From NCBI GenBank assembly GCA_022376465.1, contig JACDTU010000009.1:62001-126000 (forward strand): 64,000 nt of DNA. The letters run 5' to 3'. Of the stretch, positions 62,535 through 64,000 are shown piece by piece. Numbering within the stretch: position 1 is the first letter of the stretch; every line of letters starts with the position of its first letter. The notes beneath the pieces are model-generated. The model searched no databases and was not told the origin of the DNA. It saw nothing but the letters and a program-made list of their open reading frames with translations. This DNA is from Cubamyces lactineus (taxonomy: Eukaryota > Basidiomycota > Agaricomycetes > Polyporales > Polyporaceae). The position numbers and the translations under genes were made by a program.

Positions 62535-63476
62535 TTACATCTCTTCGTCGTCGAAGTTGATTTCTTCGACAGGATAGTCCCCAACCTTGACCCTCTCAGG
62601 TTTAACGAATACGCCACAGTTTGGAGGACATTGGAAGTATCGCTTCCCCTTCACCCTGGTTGCCTCGACATATAAGGCCCGGAAAACGGTTGCGCGAGGG
62701 AGGATTCGTCACTTACGAGCCATCGTTCTTTCCTATTGGTTCATCATACTCGATGCCGACCCAGACACCTTTCGCGAAGTCTGTCGGACCAACATATCGG
62801 ACAGTGCCACGCTTGCGGAAGTCCTCTTCAGTAGATTCTACTTCGCAGCGAGCACCGATGGGTATATCGACGTTCTGAGGTTCCTGAGACTCTTCCGCGG
62901 GCTTGTCTGCGAAGCGTCCGACCTTATTTCGCTGTTTGTACGCGAGCACGGTATCTAGACACCCCTCAGATTCTGGCAGAACGTGTCGTGTAAATGTACT
63001 TACCTTGCCGCTTGGCGTATTCCGCTTCACTGAGCTCAAACTTCTCAACCTGCGACGTGTCCGAGAGCTGTCCGGTAAATGATGTAGCTGGGTTCAAGTC
63101 CTCGACCTGAGTATCGTGCGATTGGTATGAGGTTGCGTGCTGTCTTATGACATCGGCAATACTCACTTTGAGCACCTGCCAATCATGAACACCATAGAAA
63201 CCCAATGGTTTGCTATCGTCTGCGAGAACACAGAGCGGCTGTGTGGCATCTTCGGAGGGTAGGACTGATATCTCTTGGTTCTGTACGGGTACACCGGTGA
63301 TCAACTCGAGTTTGCTCTACCCGTGTTTGTCATTTGAATGTAGGTTAGTCGCAGCGATCGGGACCAGGAGTGAGGCTTACTTTAAGTTGAGCGACCGTCA
63401 GACTGAGGTCGAATCGCCTCTCCGACCGTGTGTCGGGAGACCGCACGAACACGTTGACTGTACTGCGCGTAGCCAT
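62535..63476 (-). CDS. Tubulin-folding cofactor B (UBL + CAP-Gly)
   Basis: Chaperone that works with cofactor E to fold or disassemble alpha-tubulin (Alf1/Alp11 family). ATG at 63476 ([20 protein letters not shown]). Residues 5-90 are the ubiquitin-like domain ([38 protein letters not shown]). A helical linker follows ([33 protein letters not shown]), then the CAP-Gly domain: [40 protein letters not shown] and [20 protein letters not shown] with the defining GKNDG, split by an intron (gtaagt...aaccag). The C-terminus EINFDDEEM is the acidic tail that binds tubulin, similar to the D-E-I end of human TBCB. About 240 residues, normal. Confidence 0.94.
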
Positions 63477-64000
63477 TCTGGTGATTCAGTGGTCACAGAA
63501 ACAAAGAGGAATAACTTGCATTGGTTGAGATGGCCTCATGGTAGCCCTATCCTCGTGCGCGCGCTTCTGGTTCCTTCGAATTCACGAAAACCCTATCAGT
63601 ATTGTGCTCGCAGATCGCTCCGGTATTTATGTGCAAGATTTATGGATAGTATAGCGAGGGCAGGCCGTCAGTCCTGTAGTAAAGCCTACAAGTAGAAGAC
63701 TAGCAAGATGTGGTATGCACTGAAGGAGCGCGTTGCTCGCGATCGGCGCGCGTCCTCCGGGCACGCCGCGCGCTTGCTCCGAGACCGCGTACCCATTTCC
63801 CGGTCACCGACATGGTCGCTCGCCCGACATGCGCGCATGACCTTCAGCCACTCCGGCTACATCGCCGGCTTGTTTGCATGCAGCGAGCTTGGGGCGCTTT
63901 TCTTCTCCTCTCATTTATCGTCGGGAGGAGTGTGCGGGAATGAGTGCGTTCATCCGGACAGCTCGCCGCAGCTTGAGCTCGGTCTACCAGCCACGCCACG
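63477..64000. other. Right edge, no supported gene
   Basis: Upstream of TBCB. Frames up to about 160 codons extend from the TBCB region on the opposite strand but show no recognisable content. The edge may hold part of a neighbouring gene that I cannot identify. Confidence 0.4.

Overview
The window is nuclear DNA from a filamentous fungus, almost certainly an agaricomycete basidiomycete (a polypore-like wood-decay fungus is my guess, not proven). Reasons: genes are broken by many 45-70 bp GT-AG introns, GC content is moderate to high, promoters carry pyrimidine-rich tracts and TATA boxes, and several genes (two F-box families, a tandem jacalin-like lectin family, a class 3 lipase, a GH5 glucanase, DGAT2) look typical of Agaricomycetes. 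Every coding span below is genomic start to stop and includes introns.

Layout. 0-2.2 kb: two tandem minus-strand F-box genes, the first running off the left edge. 2.5-11 kb: core genes TGS1, mitochondrial GatA, the WD40 ribosome-assembly factor Mak11/PAK1IP1 and the G-patch splicing factor GPATCH1. 11-14 kb: no gene recognised. 14.2-16.5 kb: an amino-acid permease. 17.8 kb: a small acidic orphan. 18.8-27.3 kb: a tRNA m3C methyltransferase (Trm140/METTL2 family) diverging from a very large Rho-type GEF (DEP, two DH units, PH, CNH). 29.3-37.8 kb: four tandem jacalin-like lectin genes with duplicated flanks, a relic of the 3' end of lanosterol synthase and two relic 3' ends of an unknown gene. 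38.3-40.9 kb: intact lanosterol synthase (ERG7), followed by a U6 snRNA gene. 41.5-49.3 kb: three minus-strand genes for secreted proteins (a histidine-repeat protein, a GH5 glucanase, a class 3 lipase). 51-54 kb: two tandem paralogues of a Cys-containing F-box-like family. 55-63.5 kb: DGAT2, an HSL-type alpha/beta hydrolase, CDC48 and tubulin-folding cofactor B.

Most of the window is unrelated housekeeping genes. The distinctive parts are: (1) the lectin/ERG7 segment, where the repeat unit [upstream block + lectin gene + 3' end of ERG7] has been duplicated at the DNA level, leaving ERG7 and unknown-gene relics between lectin copies; (2) a secreted protein with seven repeats combining a Val-Lys-Gly-Asp-His strand and runs of histidine, a plausible metal-binding scaffold; and (3) a RhoGEF whose DH domain, with its preceding linker, is present twice.

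Limits: exon borders were read by eye from GT-AG signals, reading frame and paralogue comparison. Starts, short 5' exons and UTRs are less certain than domain content. No database was searched.
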